Origin: Furcasterigmium furcatum
Taxonomy: Eukaryota; Ascomycota; Sordariomycetes; Glomerellales; Plectosphaerellaceae
Reading direction: 5' to 3'
NCBI GenBank assembly: GCA_001599815.1
Contig: BCIA01000003.1
Span: forward strand, 186,001 to 250,000
DNA: 64,000 bases
The notes beneath the pieces were generated by a model, which had not been told where the DNA came from, did not search any database, and was given only the letters and a program-made list of their open reading frames with translations. This document shows, piece by piece, positions 8,644-20,349 of the stretch (position 1 is its first letter; each line of letters opens with the position of its first letter). The position numbers and the translations under genes were made by a program.

Positions 8644-10904
8644 TCAACTCTCGTACATGCCCATCCCGACGTCTGGCCACGAAGGGTCCGTCAGGAGATA
8701 GTCGAAAAAGAAGTTGTCCAAGAAAAGGTTGCCGCCGTATTCGTCACCGGATCTGATGCCGGTTTCAACGGCCTCAGCCGGCCTACTTTCAGTTACCAGG
8801 CCGGCCTGTGGTTCAACGAGAGGATGCACGAAGTTTGTCGAAATGTGAAGAGTCGCGTGAGGATTGCCGTTCGGTACCCCCGATACTTCCTGGCTGCCGT
8901 CCCCGGCGCTTGTCGAGATCTTCGTGATGTTGAAATCCAGTATCCTCCACAACAAAATCGGTCTGAAGGTGACGTCGGCTCCGCTCATGGAAGTCCTGCT
9001 GCGGATGCTACTCGCAACAAACTCTAGGTCTCGAAGCTGTGCAAGCTACAGACGAAACACGGGTTAGCTCGGTCCAGAGCTGTGTTCCTCCCAAATCAGA
9101 CTTACCTGGTAGGAGAGGTGCGGCCACGTCTCAGACGCCCGTTCAAGAAAACGCTGATATTTCTCCATGCTCTCGACCGCGTTTGATGATACGGAATGGT
9201 CGCTGGCAAACTGCAACATCCATGCGATAGTCGCTATGGCAGCAACCAAGTGACCGATCAGAGGGTCGAGAACTTCCAATCCAATGTCCGCACATGTATC
9301 GAGTAGTCGAGTAATCCATCCTGAGTGGAAGATGGCTTGATCGATTGCCTTTTGAAGAAAGAGTTCGGGCTGTGTTGTCCGGGCGTTCCCGCGGAGAGCG
9401 TGCAGGTGGATGAAGGGGTGATGTAGTAGGGCGTGGCAGCCATGAAACAACATCTGCATGAGAATCCACGGCCTCCAATATTCGATGTTGTTCTTGAGTT
9501 CCTCCAGTTGGCGATGGTTGAAGGCAGCATGGCGTAGAAGATGCCTCTGATACATCTGGCTATCAATGTCGTACAGCTTGACTGTGAGCCTGGTGTAGGT
9601 TGAGCTTGATGACCAGGCATTTTCCGTCAGACCACAGAAGATAGAATGCAGATACGCGGTGATGTCTCCCCAAACGGACGCCATCTGCATTGTATAAGCA
9701 TTGATCCCCAAGTCTCGAGTTGCTGCTGCTTCGACCTCAGCTTGACCTTTCCGGTACCCGACGTTGTAGTGCAGCGGTTTTGACAGGGGCAGAGGTGGAC
9801 TTTGTGGGAAGGGAAGGGGATTTGGATCGTGTCTGAGCGTCGCGTACTGAGGCGTGAACGCATTCTCCAGCAATGAAATGCTCCAATAACATCTCAAGTG
9901 CGCATCGGACTGCTGGTGTAATTGTTGACCTTGATCCAAGGACATGAGTCTATGCATGGCTTGCAGACGGGAAGCGCGTCCGATAGTCATCCAAGCCTGC
10001 TGCGGATGTTTGGCTTGCGGATAAATATTAGCGATGATTGATCCGGACGAAGGGCGACTTAATACCTTTGACGAGGTACAATGATACCCAGCAGAGTGCT
10101 TGCAGCACCTCAATGTTCGTGTAACCCCCCTCTAAGCTGTCGTCAATAGCCCGCTGAGCGGACGCAGAAAAGTAGTTGATAGCTTCAGTCTGAATTCCGC
10201 TGAAGAAAGGATGCGTTGAAGACTGAAGAGCTAAAGCGAGGAAGCTGAATCGCAGAAATCGCGGGATCACATCCAAACGAGCTCTGAAACCGTCGATACT
10301 GAAGAGTGGTAGCGGTTGAAAGTACATCTTGGAGACGTAGACTTTGGCGAAATGGTCCAGAACATCAGGCGGCGGCTCGGGATTGCTGAGGGACCTAATT
10401 TTGGTCAGCGGCTGGGAGGTACTTGATGCTCGCGACTGGCCTCACCAGGGCGGTGATTGGGACGATGATGGCGCCCCTTCTTGATGGAGTCCTGTCCCTG
10501 CGACATTCTGGGGGTGACTTGTAGTTGGTGGGGTCTTCTGCTGGCTGTCTCTTGATGGATGTGGTGGGTTTCTGTCTGGCGAGCTGTATCTCATGAAGGA
10601 CGAGTCAGCAACTTGCACATGATGTGAGGAGCTGGGAACGAGCTGGAGCACATACGGCTGGTCACTTCTGACTCTATTGCCAGTTCTCAGTCCCTCACGG
10701 ACCGAATAAACACAGCGTTGCTTCAATCGCTGGCAAAACGAGCATGTCGGCTTCTCGCCAGGGCATTTCGTCTTTTTCCGGCTGGTTCATGGCGATTAGC
10801 TCACATTTCATCCAGCACGTGACTCCATGTAAATGAACGGCGGCCGATGGAAGGGAGTCTTACCGGCACGGCTCGCAGGCGTGTCGAAGCCTCTGTCGTT
10901 CCAT
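8644..10904 (-). CDS. Zn2Cys6 fungal-specific transcription factor
   Basis: Five exons on the minus strand, 10904-10864, 10781-10446, 10394-10066, 10013-9106 and 9045-8644, give 671 aa; every junction is GT-AG and in phase. Exon 1 holds the first cysteines (RHACEPC) and exon 2 the rest (RKKTKCPGEKPTCSFC then QRLKQRC), so the binuclear zinc cluster C-x2-C-x6-C-x6-C-x2-C-x6-C only appears after splicing. The middle and C-terminal parts carry the fungal-specific TF region (from KVYVSKMYFQPLPLFS onward, with AFTPQYATLRHDPNPLPFPQ and FHGCHALLHHPFIHLHALRG). The start at 10904 is the ATG nearest the cluster; the frame stays open further upstream to 11120. It is divergent from the MFS transporter gene at 11369 with 464 bp between starts, so local control of that transporter is likely by position. 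Confidence 0.9.
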
Positions 10905-11368
10905 TCCGCCGGCAGAAGTGCTGAGCGTGTGCTGGGCAGGCCTGGACACGGTGATAGATTCACGGAATCCCGGGCCATCGCGGAGAACCCTTTGATGGAG
11001 AATCCAGCTCCGCCCACGTGACCGGGTTTTGGACATCTCCGTCCCCATCCAAGTTCCACAGATAAGCTCCCCGCGGTCGTTAGTGGATGAGCTAACTCGA
11101 AGGAATCTGGGGTACAGCAATCCAGGACGTATGGCCGAGTCAGGTATCTTGGATGCGTGACAAGTGGTGTCCAGGCCTGATAGGCGTCGCGGAACTCTAT
11201 CAGTGTGTTAGTTATAAAACGCCATGGCTCCCTCGGGCCCTGAGATGAAGGACCTCTGTGATGGACAAGTCACCGTCACCTCTACAGCCGCCGCCTCTAC
11301 CTGCTCATCCGTACCCCGACCTGCCTAATTCTTCGAGTCTTGTCAAGTCTCATTCGATCAACGTAATC
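10905..11368. promoter_or_regulatory. Shared divergent promoter, regulator / MFS transporter
   Basis: A 464-bp region between two divergent starts. It contains a CACGTG core (CCCACGTGACCGGG, 11015-11028) and a good TATA box (TATAAAA, 11213-11219) for the plus-strand gene. Several CGG/CCG triplets are present but no clear symmetric pair stands out. Confidence 0.5.
11213..11219 (+). promoter_or_regulatory. TATA box of the MFS transporter
   Basis: TATAAAA lies 150-156 bases upstream of the ATG at 11369. An in-frame ATG at 11261 is only 42 bases downstream of this box and would leave almost no 5' leader, so the box favours 11369 as the translated start. Confidence 0.55.
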
Positions 11369-13235
11369 ATGGGGGGATCTATTGCTTCCGTCGAAATGGC
11401 TAAAGACAAAGTCGCGCCTGAGATGTCCCGTGTCGAGGGGACGGTCTTGGATGATAATATCGATGCCCACACTCAGAACCTTGTCGTTGTCAACCATGCT
11501 CTGGGCGAAATCGGCTTCGGAAAGTATCAATGGAAGCTGTTTTGCACTTGCGGATTTGGTTTTCTGCTGGACCAGGTGAGCCAATATTCTTGTGATACCA
11601 GATGAGAGTGCCAGTGTTGACTCGAGCCCGAGATGCTACCCGTGGCCGTGGGCCTGGTCCTTCCGCAGGTGATGAAGCAATGGAACATCGTGCATCCCGA
11701 GCTGATCATCCTGGCGCTTTATGCTGGCTCTCTCGTCGGCGCTCTTGTTTGCGGCTTTGCCGTTGATTTCATCGGCAGGAAGATTGTCTGGCAGGTATCT
11801 CTACTCTTCGTCGCCATCTTCACCCTTGTCTCCGCTGCCTCTCCGAGCTTCGCTGCCCTTTGCGTCTTCGTTGGCCTGCAAGGCCTCGCAGCAGGAGGTA
11901 ATTGTGAGTTATCTGCTCATGGTTTCTGAAGAGTCACTGCTGACCATGGCCAGTCGCCATTGACTTGACCGTCTTCGTCGAGTTTCTGCCCAAATCGAAA
12001 GACTATCTGCTCACGGCACTTCCCCTTTGGTGGGGCCTTGGAAATGCTCTCGGCGGGCTTCTGGGTACGTAGGATCCCAGACGAGACCCACGAGCTTCTA
12101 GTACTGCTGGAAATACTAACGAGATATCATGCAGCCTGGCCTTTGATTGCAACATTCTCCTGTCCCCAAGGAACCACGCCCGAAGCTTGCGCAAATTCAG
12201 AGAACATGGGCTGGCGGTATCAGTACATCCTCATCGGCGGGCTGGCACTGCTCGCTGCATCTACTCGCATCTTCCTCATGAACATGGAGGAATCTCCAAA
12301 ATGGCTTGTGACGGCCGGCAAGTTCGAGCAGGCTATCCAGGTGCTCAACGAGATTGCCCGGACCAACAAGTCCAGCATCTCAATCACAGCGAGCAGCTTC
12401 TACTCTGTTGCCCAAGAAGACCAACCAGGAGAAGCCCCGAAACAATCTCTGCGCTCTATCTTTACTCAAATCAGCGGCCTCTTCCGCTCACGAAAGCTTG
12501 CGCTCTCCACATCCGGTGTGATGGGCCTCTGGGTCTGCATCGGTATCGCGTGAGTTGCTCCGCTGGGACCCGTGAAGCAAGCAGAGATACAGTTTTGACC
12601 AGCTAACACCACCTGATGACCAGGTATCCGATCTACACCATGTATCTGCCCATCTATCTCCAGAACAATGGAGCCAACTTGGGGACTGGAAGCACTTTCC
12701 AGACGTACCGAGACTACAGCATATCGTCCACCGTTGGCATCTTCGGACCGATTTTGGCCACCATCATGGTCAACATTCCTCTTCTCGGTCGCAGAAGAGC
12801 CATGGCCATTGCTGCTCTCGTCGCTGCGGCCTTTTGCGGGGGATTCACCACGGTCCGCAACGAAGCGAGCAACATCGCGTTCTCGTGCATGATAAGCTTT
12901 TGGCAGAACGCCTTCTACGCTATTCTTTACGCGTGAGTTGCCACCCCCGAGCCGATAGTGGCAGCGAGAATGCTGTATCTAGAGAGGAACGATGGCTGAC
13001 TTGAAATAGGTACACGCCAGAGGTGATGCCAACCGCACTGCGTGGCACCGGGTGCGGCTTGACCTTGGCCTGCGGGAGAATTGCGTCCATGTCCGCGCCC
13101 GTCATCGCAATCTACGGAGACTTGAACACTCCAGTTCCAATCTGGGTTCTCGTTGGAGTCTATGGTCTCATCGCTCTCATCGCCGTTCTCCTTCCCTTTG
13201 AGCCGAAGCATTTCTCTGAGGGCGAACGATACTAG
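11369..13235 (+). CDS. MFS transporter, sugar/organic-solute type
   Basis: Six exons, 11369-11575, 11633-11903, 11954-12064, 12135-12549, 12624-12932 and 13010-13235, give 512 aa. All introns are GT-AG and all junctions in phase. About 12 membrane segments are predicted (e.g. LPVAVGLVLPQV, LIILALYAGSLVGALVCGFA, WVCIGIAYPIYTMYLPIYL). The loop between helices 2 and 3 carries the MFS signature as GFAVDFIGRKIVWQ, and GLQGLAAGGN with VFVEFLP recalls SV2/SVOP-like and sugar-porter relatives. It should be a proton-coupled importer in the plasma membrane; the substrate cannot be read from sequence. An upstream in-frame ATG (11261) would add 36 residues. The FAD oxidase 900 bp downstream and the divergent regulator suggest a joint role in uptake and oxidation. 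Confidence 0.85.
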
Positions 13236-14127
13236 TAGCGACCTTGATGCTGTGTGGCTCACGATCATCCTCTTTGGAGGGTTCGATCGGTCAGGGGTCG
13301 GAATGAGTTTGAAGTTCATCAAGGGTTTCCGATCTTCACACCTCATTTTCTGCTTTCGAGGAGGCACACTCCACTTTTGTATTACATGGTTATTCCCGGT
13401 ACATCAAATCAGACACCTCAATGGCCTCAACTGCCTAGCCAAGACTTGACGAGCTGTTTACAAGTACCAGGGAAGGTGGACGGGGAAGAAACGTTTTGCG
13501 AAGCAACGTGTCTCGTTCGACTCTTGACTCTGATTCGATTTTCGAACAGCAGCCATACGGTTGGTGGTTGAACACGTGAGATGCTGTAGTAGGGCAGATT
13601 GAAGCGGAAACTGTTTTGATCTGGCTCTCCCAGTTCCAGTTGTGATCTCCACATCCACCCCGTGGTGAAGGCGGGACGGAGGATGTTGCCTCAAACTATT
13701 GGATGATTGATCGAGAAGATAGCTCCCATTTAGGAACGTCTTATCACACTCTATTTCGGAGACGCGTTGCGAATTGTGTCCGAAATGTCGAGATGATAGG
13801 ATCAAGCAGTCCACGTCACACATGATGGAGTCGGCTCCGTGGTGGGCACGGAGGCTGGACGGCGCGGCGACACGGAAGCGGAACGGGGTGGGGCTTGGGT
13901 TTTCCGTCCCCACAAACATCCATCCGAGGTGGTGTGACCCGTGGACATCAGGGATGAGATACTGAAAATTCCGCTGGAGGTCCCCGGAAGAGGTTTATCA
14001 TAAAATAGCAGGGTCGCTCGGCTTCGACGATCCGTCCATTTGCCGACATACTCTGCCTGCCGCCTCGCGATTACCTCGTCTCATCCACCAGCACGAGGTG
14101 CATTTCAATCACCCTCATTCTGTCATC
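13236..14127. other. Intergenic region, promoter of the FAD oxidase
   Basis: About 890 bp. Overlapping minus- and plus-strand frames (up to 153 codons) have no recognisable features. The end contains a TATA-like sequence (TCATAAAATAG, 13998-14008) about 125 bases upstream of the ATG at 14128, followed by a C/T-rich leader. Confidence 0.45.
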
Positions 14128-15476
14128 ATGGCACCTCAGGTCTCTCACAACAAGGATGACTCGATTCTCGTCATCGGCGCCGGCGTCTTTGGTCTTTCCA
14201 CCGCTCTGGAACTCAAGAATAGGGGCTATTCGAATGTGACGGTCTTGGACCGCTTCCTCCCTCCTGTCCCCGATGGTAGCAGTGTCGATATCTCCCGGGT
14301 CATTCGTGTCGAGTATGCGGACCCGCTGTACGCAAAGATGGCCCAAGAGTCCCGCAAAGGCTGGCTGGATCAGTACCGCGACCACTATTACGAGTCAGGG
14401 TTCGTGATGCTCTTCGACGAGAGGAAAGGGAACGAGTACATTGCCAAAAGCCAGGCCGTGAGCCGGCAGCTGGGACAGACTATCACAGAGTTTCCCGACA
14501 AAGAGGCGTTGCTGAGGGCTTTCCCGGATGCTCAAGTCAATCTCGATGGCCTCAAGGCTTTGGGAAATCCAGGCGGTGGCTGGGCCGATGCTGAAAGCGC
14601 CATCAGACATCTGAGCACGCAGTGCAGCACGGCCGGCGTCTCATTTATCACGGGAGCTCGAGGCACTGTTCGATCTTTGAGGTACAGCGGCAAGCGGATC
14701 ACCGGGGTCAATATAGTCGACGGAGCCCCTATCACGGCGGCTAGAGTCATTCTTTCGACCGGGGCTTGGTCAAACACGCTGGTGGACATCCGCCATGCGA
14801 GCACAGCTTCAGGTCAGCCGGTGGGCTTCATTCAACTGACGGATGCGGAGGCCAGGCGCATTCAGAACATGCCTGTGCTCATCAACCTGTCCACCGGAGT
14901 CTTCTGTTTCCCTCCGACGCCAAAGACCAACATTCTCAAAGTTGCTCGCCACGGATTCGGGTTCGCCACAAGCATGAGGTCAGAACACACGCCAGACCTC
15001 GTGTCCTCGCCGAAAAGAGATAGCTGCAACGCTCGAAGCTCATACCTTCCTGACGACGCGGATTCTGCTCTGAGGGAGGGACTGCGGCAGCTGCTACCGG
15101 AGTTTGCCGATCATCCGTGGATGGATCGCCGCCTCTGCTGGTACTCAGACACGCCGGAGGGTCACTTCGTCGTCGACCATCATCCCGACGCCGAGGGACT
15201 TTTCTTGGCAACTGGAGGAGCAGGCCAGTATGTTTTCCCCCACTCCATTCTCTTCACGGGCATTACTCACGGTTCTTGTACAGTGCTTTCAAGTTCCTAC
15301 CAGTTCTTGGCAAGTATATTGTTGACTGCTTGGAGGACAAGGCGGCTTCAGATGTACGGAAGAAGTGGAGCTTCCGCTCACGCGATGAATCGGCCGCATT
15401 CTCGAAGCAGGGCGATGGAAGCCGGGGTGGTCCACCTCTTCGGGTTTTGTCATCCGAGGAACAGGCGAAGCTTTGA
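14128..15476 (+). CDS. FAD-dependent amine oxidase, sarcosine / fructosyl-amino-acid oxidase type
   Basis: Two exons, 14128-15227 and 15284-15476, give 430 aa; the 56-bp intron (GTATGT...CAG) splits a His codon. The N-terminus has the dinucleotide-binding fold SILVIGAGVFGLSTALEL followed by VTVLDRF. RLCWYSDTPEGHFVVDHHPD is the region that in monomeric sarcosine and fructosyl-amine oxidases holds the Cys covalently joined to FAD. After splicing the C-terminus reads GGAGHAFKFLPVLGKYIVD, the strongly conserved closing motif of this family. Family members oxidise N-methyl, N-fructosyl or cyclic amino acids to an aldehyde or imine and H2O2; the C-terminus lacks a clear PTS1 tripeptide (ends EEQAKL). 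The substrate is not decided by sequence. It sits between an MFS importer and a convergent Zn2Cys6 regulator that ends 76 bp away. Confidence 0.88.
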
Positions 15477-15552
15477 GACCACAACAGCCCCCAAGGGATG
15501 TTACGATGGGGCGACTACAGCAACAGGTGCTTCGTCTTTGACGACGGACAGC

Positions 15553-17159
15553 CTATTCCTGAACCCTCAAATTCCGGAAACAATCCACGTTATCCGTCTG
15601 GCACCTTCGCAAGGCCTCTTCCCCGATCTTTGCGAGTGAAGTGCTATCCCACGTGTTCTCCCGCCTCGGCGTAATAGACTTCATCACGTCGAGGGCTTCC
15701 CGGCGCAGAGACACCCTTGGAGCGAGCATCATCACGGCGAAGGTGGCAACCACCACACCGTAGTCCCATACAAATCCTCTAGAAAATCCAGGCGCCTCGG
15801 ATATTATTCTCGCCAAAGCGATGACGCTCCTGGAGTCCTCATTCAGATCCCGCCTGAGCGACGGGTGCCTGGGCGACGGGTGATCCCCAGGCTTCTCAAA
15901 TGCCGACCATACCGTCTGGGCTCCTATAACCGCCGCGAGAGCTCTTATAAAGAGAGTCAACTCAGCAGTGAACGGGCCTTCCGTCCGAGAAGTAGTAGCC
16001 CGGCTAAGGAGCGGCTGGTATGCTGCAAGCCAGCGTTGGTGGCTGAGGGACATCTGCTCACAAATGGCCAGCCTGGACGCGGAGATGAGAACGCGCGATC
16101 GCTGGCTGCCCAGGGCCGCCGCCCATATTTCTGTCAACGTTGGCAGAAAGCGGAACTCAAGCTGCTCGAGGTAGCTTCGGGCTTCAGCAACATTAGCGAA
16201 CGTTACCGGCACGTCCCCGGAGAAGTCGCAGTCGAGGATATATCGGCGGACATGGTGGGCGGTCCCCCATGCATCCGGTCGCCCAAGGATATTACAATCC
16301 AAGCGGACAAATTCCGCGACAAGCTCGTCCTCCAGGTCGGGCGTGGGGGATATAGTGCGGAGGTGGCAATAGGACCTGCTGTGCCGCGAGAGCTCATTTC
16401 TCATGCAGCGTAGCGCGCTAAGAAAATGTAAGATTGCTGTATCTACCCCCGAGTATATATTCTCGAAATAGTAGATTAAGATCGAGGCGACTAGCGTCTT
16501 ACGGAGTGCACCTGGACTCTTTGATTGGGCGATATTTTGAACGGCGCTGAGAGCATAGTCGTACTGCTCGAGGGCGTACAACTTGTGAGCGTGTAGCTTC
16601 TGGCCCGGTGGTCCTTGCTGATCCGTCCGGGAGTTGAAAGAGAGCTCAAGAGCACTAATCGAAAGAATAAGGGCGCGGATAGCTGGTTCCTCGTGGCTCG
16701 CCTGAAGGACGACGCGAGTCCAGAGTGTGCTCTGGAACGGACCGGCTAGTACACTTGCGGTCTGCCGGAAGCTCTGGAAGTAGGCGTAATCAAGCTGGTT
16801 ACGGAATTTCACACGAGGGTGACTCTCCGGCGTGCATAGCAACGGGACTATGTCTGTGGTATACCGAGGCGCGATGGGTACCAGGTTTCCCGATAACCTG
16901 GCTGTCTGAGACGCCTTGACGATTGCGTATCCCTGGCATTCTATGCCAAGTCTGGTACATTTGTTGCAGGAAGGCTTAGCCTCGTCGCATTTAACTCGCC
17001 GACGTCTTATAAGGTCAGCTATGTAGTCCACCGAGAGTATTGCACGCATTTCGGCATTCGGGCACGGAGAAGCCGATCGGTGACTTACTTGCAGGTAATA
17101 CATCCAGTCCTTGCCTTGGGTTTCATCGCCCGCTTCCGCTGGCCTTCAGGGACACGCAT
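15553..17159 (-). CDS. Zn2Cys6 transcription factor
   Basis: Two exons, 17159-17089 and 17005-15553, give 507 aa. Exon 1 encodes a basic start (MRVPEGQRKRAMKPKARTG) and CITC; exon 2 resumes KRRRVKCDEAKPSCNKC and TRLGIEC. Splicing therefore creates the full cluster C-x2-C-x6-C-x6-C-x2-C-x6-C. The rest is the helical fungal-specific TF region (YAYFQSFRQTASVLAG, ALILSISALELSFNS, HAHKLYALEQYDYALSAVQ), of the DUF3468 type common in regulators of metabolic genes. The open frame seen without splicing starts at 17103 and would miss half of the zinc cluster, so the spliced model is preferred. It is convergent with the FAD oxidase; joint regulation is inference from position. Confidence 0.88.
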
Positions 17160-17900
17160 GACGACTTGCGGTCTTCCGTGGCTTCCGGAGCGAGACACAC
17201 AGTGAGTGATGGTTGGTAGTGGAGAGAATTGGACGCGAGGCTTCCCCCGTCAGTCCGTTATTGGCAGTCTGAACGAGCATTTGTGACGACGTGTGGAGTG
17301 TGCGAGGGTCAACTTTAAGGCTGACAACCCACAGCGAGCCTCGGCAGCATCAAATTAGAAAGAGGGGGTGGCGGAGTCGATGCTCACCTTGAAAGCCTAA
17401 GGGTTGAGGACCCTGAACCCTGTACCTCATTTCCTCTGACAAGGTACTCTCTGGGCCCGGAAGACAATGCCTAGAGCTGTTTACAAGGTCCAATTGGCTC
17501 CTCAGCATCTCCTCGGTGCTGCAATGCACGAGCTAATGACTATGAATCATCGCCCCCACCCACGGAGTTTCCACAGCTGGCTGCTGGTCCTGCGAGGCAA
17601 CTCGGCTGTTTCTGGAGAAAGAAAGAGCCTGCGCCAAACCCACAGCGCCCAAGACACCAGGGCTGATGCCACATCAGACCCGATACGGACAGTGACCTTC
17701 CCGACGGCAAGCTCACCGAGAGTAGTTTCACCGACGGTAACCTCACCGACGATGGCCGCCGCTGTTTCCCCATCACTAGCCAGACCAGAAGAGCCAAGTC
17801 CGCCACTTCCTCTTCCAACAGCCCTGCCTCTCAAGTCAACAGGCTGTGCAGTATACGAAGCGAGGGGAGCGAGCCAATCAAGCTCCTTGTTCAACGTGCT
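17160..17900. other. Intergenic region
   Basis: 740 bp between the start of the regulator and the stop of the next minus-strand gene. A plus-strand frame (17467-18021) overlaps the end of that gene and is Ser/Thr/Pro-rich, but has no signal peptide or domain. Short imperfect repeats of ACCGACGGYAA lie near 17700-17750. No gene is called. Confidence 0.4.
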
Positions 17901-19775
17901 CTATCCCGACCTCGGCAGCATCATCTCCAGTTCCTCCTCCAGTTCCTCCTCCGCAGGCAAAGACAACGCCCCCCGGCCCTTCCCAACCTCACCCGCACTT
18001 GGCACTCGGCTAGAGGCATAGCTGATGCTGTAGGTTATCGCCATATCATTGGGCGGGCAAGCGGACACCCCAACGTCAATCGTGACCCCAGAGTCTCCCA
18101 CAGACGGCCGCGGAACAGCCGCCTTGGTTTCGGTCCAAGCGTGACCGCTCATGTGCTCGTCGAGCTGGCGAAACAGCTGCGTCGCGCTCAGAGCCGCTGC
18201 TCTTGCCCCAAACTTCCTCCATATGTCTGCCCGCTTGAACATCTCGGTCACGGCGACAACGAGCCACAGGAGCACGCAAAGCGCGGGCGCGAGGATCAAC
18301 AGATCGAGTCTCATCGCCACCGCCCCGTCAGTGCGAACCACGAAGTCCCTCGCGCCGCTGTGGAGCTTCCCGACTGCAGCATCTAGGATGCTCGGGGCAT
18401 CATGAGACGGTCGAGGCAGCAGGGCGATTTCCTGGAAGACCTGCCGCGACGAGAGGTAGCCGGCGAGGATCAGGCGCGTCATGTCTCGCAGGAGAGAGCT
18501 GGCGCGGGCGTCGAGGTAGGCGCCGCTTGCCGAGCCGACGTACGACTTGACGGTGGCCACACCGGCAGCCAGGCTGATGTGCGTCATCATCGGGTGGGCG
18601 AAGCGCGTCTTGAACAGGACGGCGAGTCCGTCAGGGAGAGGCGAGCCTTCGAGGTACGTGTCGTCGCAGCGCCCGCCGACGCAGATCTCGGTCGTCTCCC
18701 AGCAGTCGAGGACCGGCCTCTGCGGCTTGACGACGTTCTGGAAGCCGAGGGAGAACTCTGATCCGTTGGAGGACTCGGTCTGATACCATGGGTCCTCGCT
18801 GCCATTGGGGCTGGGCACGAGGGCTGTTGCGGCCAGGAAGGCGAACGACCTGTTTCCGTGCTGCTGCGGCTCGTCGATGTCGGGATGCAGCCAGGTGACG
18901 AAGTCGAGCCGGTACGAGGGACTGAGCTCGGTCGCTGTCGAAAACGACTGATTTGTTTCCTTTTCCCTCCAAGGGTAGTATGTATCCCAGGTATAGCCGG
19001 CGGCGCTTTTCCTCCTTGTCACCCAAGAGTAGTCCGTTCGACAGCTACCCGAGACCTTCATGACGAGGTCAGCAAAGTTTTGCAGGGCAAAGTCCTGTGC
19101 GTTGATCTCGTATTTGTAGTCGACCTGCGTCTGGGGCTGCTCGAGGCTGTGGTCAGGCCGCGGCACAGTCCGGATGTCGACAGCGTCCATCTTGGAGTTG
19201 AGCTCTCCAGTCTCAGCGCTGCCCAAGGCTCGAAGGACTCCCGGCCGAGCCGAGGAGTAAATGTCAACCACTACCTCGTCAGACACGGTATCGAATGAAG
19301 GCCAGTAAACGGACATGGGGTGCACGGGGGCAAAGCTTCCGAGTCTCAGCCAGTCTGGATACAGAATGGCAACTGTGATACTGGTGATCATGGTGGTGCC
19401 CGCAGCGGCTACCATGACCAGCGCTCTTCTCACGGACCTCCAACTCCTGTGCTCGGGTGCCAGGGTGACGAGAAGATAATCGAAGCTCTTGAAGGTGGCG
19501 GAGATGGGGTCGGGACAGTTCCACAACGCGACGAGGCCGACCATTTTCAGCCTGTCGTTGACGGTGAAGCTGACGAGCATGATCGCGGCAAGCAACTGCC
19601 AAACCGCACCGAATAAGAACTGAATGATGATCGCATAGAGGGCCAGCAGGAGGGGAGAAGCCCCGTTGGAGACTGCGAACGCAGCGATCGACTTTCCGTC
19701 CAGTGCCACGGAGAAAATTGAACCCAGAATGTAGGTGTTGGAGGGTGGGCTGGTGTACACATCGGCGTTGCTCAT
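17901..19775 (-). CDS. Large membrane protein with extracellular domain, unknown function
   Basis: A single exon of 624 aa. The N-terminal 140 residues hold three or more hydrophobic segments (LLLALYAIIIQFLFGAVWQL, LAAIMLVSF, ALVMVAAAGTTMITSITVAI). A long domain of about 350 residues follows with several N-x-S/T sites and a cluster of cysteines (CWETTEICVGGRC), which reads as extracellular. One more helix near residue 500 (LDLLILAPALCVLLWLVVAV) leads into a cytosolic tail ending in an acidic run (EEELEEELEMM). This layout is shared by a large group of uncharacterised fungal membrane proteins; I recognise no enzyme motif. The acidic run is coded by two 12-bp repeats at about 17928-17951. The ATG at 19773-19775 is the first in the frame. 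Confidence 0.75.
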   Translation of the reverse strand: MSNADVYTSPPSNTYILGSIFSVALDGKSIAAFAVSNGASPLLLALYAIIIQFLFGAVWQLLAAIMLVSFTVNDRLKMVGLVALWNCPDPISATFKSFDYLLVTLAPEHRSWRSVRRALVMVAAAGTTMITSITVAILYPDWLRLGSFAPVHPMSVYWPSFDTVSDEVVVDIYSSARPGVLRALGSAETGELNSKMDAVDIRTVPRPDHSLEQPQTQVDYKYEINAQDFALQNFADLVMKVSGSCRTDYSWVTRRKSAAGYTWDTYYPWREKETNQSFSTATELSPSYRLDFVTWLHPDIDEPQQHGNRSFAFLAATALVPSPNGSEDPWYQTESSNGSEFSLGFQNVVKPQRPVLDCWETTEICVGGRCDDTYLEGSPLPDGLAVLFKTRFAHPMMTHISLAAGVATVKSYVGSASGAYLDARASSLLRDMTRLILAGYLSSRQVFQEIALLPRPSHDAPSILDAAVGKLHSGARDFVVRTDGAVAMRLDLLILAPALCVLLWLVVAVTEMFKRADIWRKFGARAAALSATQLFRQLDEHMSGHAWTETKAAVPRPSVGDSGVTIDVGVSACPPNDMAITYSISYASSRVPSAGEVGKGRGALSLPAEEELEEELEMMLPRSG

Positions 19776-20349
19776 CTTGTTCGCGACACGTTAGACCCCG
19801 AAAAGGCTGACATGTAGGCGTTTACGCGACAGATGTGGTGCGTGGCGATGGCGCGGACAGGGGCTGGGCTGTCAAAGAGAAGAGTCGAGCACGATCGTGA
19901 GAACTCGGCATCGTGCATTTATTATAGGTCCTGGCGCTCATGCCGGCAGTACTTAAGCAATTAAGCTTATGCATGGCCTTTTTCCCAGCAAGGGATGAGC
20001 ACGAGTCAACGTGAAGCCGGCACGCAGTGTGATTATCGTGACATCGTGGTGACCCTGGACAGCTGAGGAGCTGTGGCGTGCACGTATCATCAACCCAATT
20101 GGCTTGGCGCTCGGAGCTGAGAAACATTGCTGCATGGTGCGAAATTCCGTCACTAAATAGGACCATATCCTAAACTGTTGTAGGAGCGTGGCTTGCGACT
20201 TGTGAGAAACGAGGCGGAGTTGGCGCCGGGATGGTTTGTTTTCTGCATCCCAGCAACGTGAGGGCGTGACATAAGAAGAACGGATCACTCGTAGTGTTTG
20301 TTCTCTGCTCTTCCAGTTCCTGCCAACGACGCACGAGTCGCGAAACAGC
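19776..20349. promoter_or_regulatory. Divergent intergenic region
   Basis: 574 bp between two divergent starts (19775 minus, 20350 plus), so it holds both promoters. An A/T-rich patch (TTATTATAGG near 19919-19928 and TTAAGCAATTAAGCTTA near 19952-19968) may be the minus-strand core promoter. Nothing else is recognised. Confidence 0.4.

Noticed and set aside
11261..11368. Upstream ATG at 11261 as start of the MFS transporter
   Set aside because: It lies only 42 bases after the TATA box and the added residues are Pro/Ser-rich without similarity; kept only as an alternative.
17467..18021. 184-codon plus-strand frame
   Set aside because: It overlaps the C-terminus of the minus-strand membrane protein. 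Its Ser run is the antisense of the acidic tail, and there is no signal peptide or domain.
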